A stretch of DNA of 64,000 bases, taken from the NCBI RefSeq assembly GCF_000332135.1, contig NZ_KB235896.1, forward strand, positions 682,001 through 746,000, written 5' to 3'. The first letter of the stretch is position 1, and the number at the start of each line of letters is the position of its first letter. The notes beneath the pieces were generated by a model. That model did no database searches. It had not been told where the DNA came from and saw only the letters and a list, made by a program, of their open reading frames with translations. Source of the stretch: Anabaena sp. PCC 7108 (lineage in GTDB: Bacteria > Cyanobacteriota > Cyanobacteriia > Cyanobacteriales > Nostocaceae). A program made the position numbers and the translations under genes. Shown here piece by piece: positions 63,065 through 64,000 of the stretch.

Positions 63065-64000
63065 TTTTCAGTATTACAATCAGTAGGTATACTTTAATAT
63101 TTGTGGTTGGGATCACGCAAGAGAAAGTAATCAGAGGATTTAAAGCTTATTTATCTTTCTTGACATAGTTGGCTTGAATTTTGCCGACCAATTTAGATTA
63201 AGAATTATAAAAAATTTAAATTTCTGGTAAATAAAAACTCTAGAAAATTGTTACAATCCATTATTTTTACGCCAAAAATAGGCGATTACTAATTGCTCTA
63301 ATTTGTGATTTAGTATGTCTCGCTACAAAATCAGTGAATTTGTGAGCTAGACTACAGAACATTTTAATTGATTATGATCCCCAAGGTAGATGAAAATCCG
63401 AAATGCTCGGTTATAGTTTAAGAGTGCTGTTGATTTTTAGCTATTACTTAATAATTGCAATAATCAGCATTTTTATGCCCCTTTTTATTAGAAGATGTTC
63501 TTAACAGTGATCAAGTGTACCAAAAATTCCCCACAGACGGGTTCGCCTAGCACTCAGCAGCAAGCAGTTGTCTTTGCTCTCCCCCACAGTGAGAGAGGTC
63601 TTAAAATTCCTTTTTTTTTCCCTTTTCCTGGTGAGGAAGGGGTTATGGGTTAGGTCTTCAGGGTTTTGATGTTAATCACGCTACTGCTAAAACATCCTTT
63701 GAGAAAAGAAATTATTATCTGCAATTTACAGCAGATTACAGGTTGTAGGAAGTACAAAATTTAAACCCAAAATTATGTATCCAGGAGATTTTACTCCTGA
63801 CTCCTAAATTCTGCTGTAGATTGCAAAGCCGAGTGGTTGATGCTTAAAACAACCAATAGACATCTGATGAAAAAGAATGTAGAGCCGAGAATCCCTACCC
63901 AGGTCACGTCTCTATAAGGGTTCTGGATAACGCATATTTCATTTCTGGAGATGTCTAATTTATTTGGGTTTAATCAAAAATTTTTTTGCCTGATTTCAAC
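63065..64000. other. Non-coding end of window
   Basis: 936 bases without a supported gene. A 33-codon hydrophobic frame (63403-63504, MLGYSLRVLLIFSYYLIIAI...) has no ribosome site. GCCGAGTGGTTGATGC at 63828-63843 resembles a tRNA D-arm but no cloverleaf follows. CCAGGAGATTTTACTCCTGA near 63781-63800 forms a small hairpin. Downstream gene starts may lie beyond the window. Confidence 0.4.

Noticed and set aside
63403-63504. 33-codon hydrophobic frame near the window end
   Set aside because: No ribosome site, AT-rich codons and no recognisable family.
63828-63843. GCCGAGTGGTTGATGC resembling a tRNA-Ser/Leu D-arm
   Set aside because: No acceptor stem, anticodon arm or T-loop (GTTCRA) follows; probably chance.

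Overview
The window is a stretch of chromosome from a filamentous, probably heterocyst-forming cyanobacterium (Nostocales; Nostoc/Anabaena/Dolichospermum-like). Evidence: cytochrome b6f genes (petC, petA), a bilin-binding GAF photoreceptor kinase, a mycosporine (sunscreen) cluster, an XisI-type protein, frequent GCGATCGC (HIP1) octamers, heptanucleotide tandem repeats, and small dispersed repeats of the kind known from Nostocales. No rRNA, CRISPR array, intact transposase or convincing tRNA was seen.

Layout. 0.4-3.2 kb: a three-GAF histidine kinase with two Cys-His bilin-attachment motifs. 3.7-9.15 kb: an accessory island with a NADAR protein, four toxin-antitoxin modules (one toxin truncated), a MauJ-like gene with a HEPN-type RNxxxH motif and an unknown partner, an XisH remnant plus XisI, and VapBC-like genes. 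9.2-16 kb: a saccharopine-dehydrogenase-like oxidoreductase and the type IV pilus motor genes pilB-pilT-pilC. 16.7-22.8 kb: the chaperone set grpE, dnaK, dnaJ, followed by overlapping tusA-like and rsgA genes. 23-28 kb: mysA-mysB-mysC-mysD for mycosporine-like amino acids, on the minus strand. 28.5-31.5 kb: a GH57 glucan branching enzyme and a secreted alpha/beta hydrolase. 31.8-35.5 kb: a Psb35-like small membrane protein, petA, petC, a DUF3067 protein and tatC (the Rieske protein is a plausible Tat client). 36-44 kb: housekeeping genes (lytic transglycosylase, UbiH-like hydroxylase, YebC, glucokinase, histidine phosphatase, RNase T2). 44-51.6 kb: a TRAP transporter whose permease genes and binding-protein gene are separated by a NACHT NTPase gene with a frame-broken 3' end. 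51.7-63 kb: an NDH-like flavoprotein, two related pentapeptide-repeat proteins, a subtilase and a remnant of a second copy, an HlyD-type adaptor, an atypical SDR and exonuclease III.

The main theme beyond gene content is invasion by small repeats. A MITE-like family with AGGACTTACGCAA ends occurs five times, and one copy supplies the last 11 codons and stop of mysD. A 24-bp small dispersed repeat appears to sit in frame inside yebC. A heptamer-containing insertion appears to sit in frame inside rsgA. Two heptamer arrays fill the petC-petA spacer. The leads most worth pursuing are the atypical MysA cyclase, the NACHT protein with an unrecognised N-terminal domain, and the HEPN-like gene pair inside the toxin-antitoxin island.

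All family assignments come from reading translations and motifs; no database search was run. Several starts were moved inward where a better ATG or ribosome-binding site exists.
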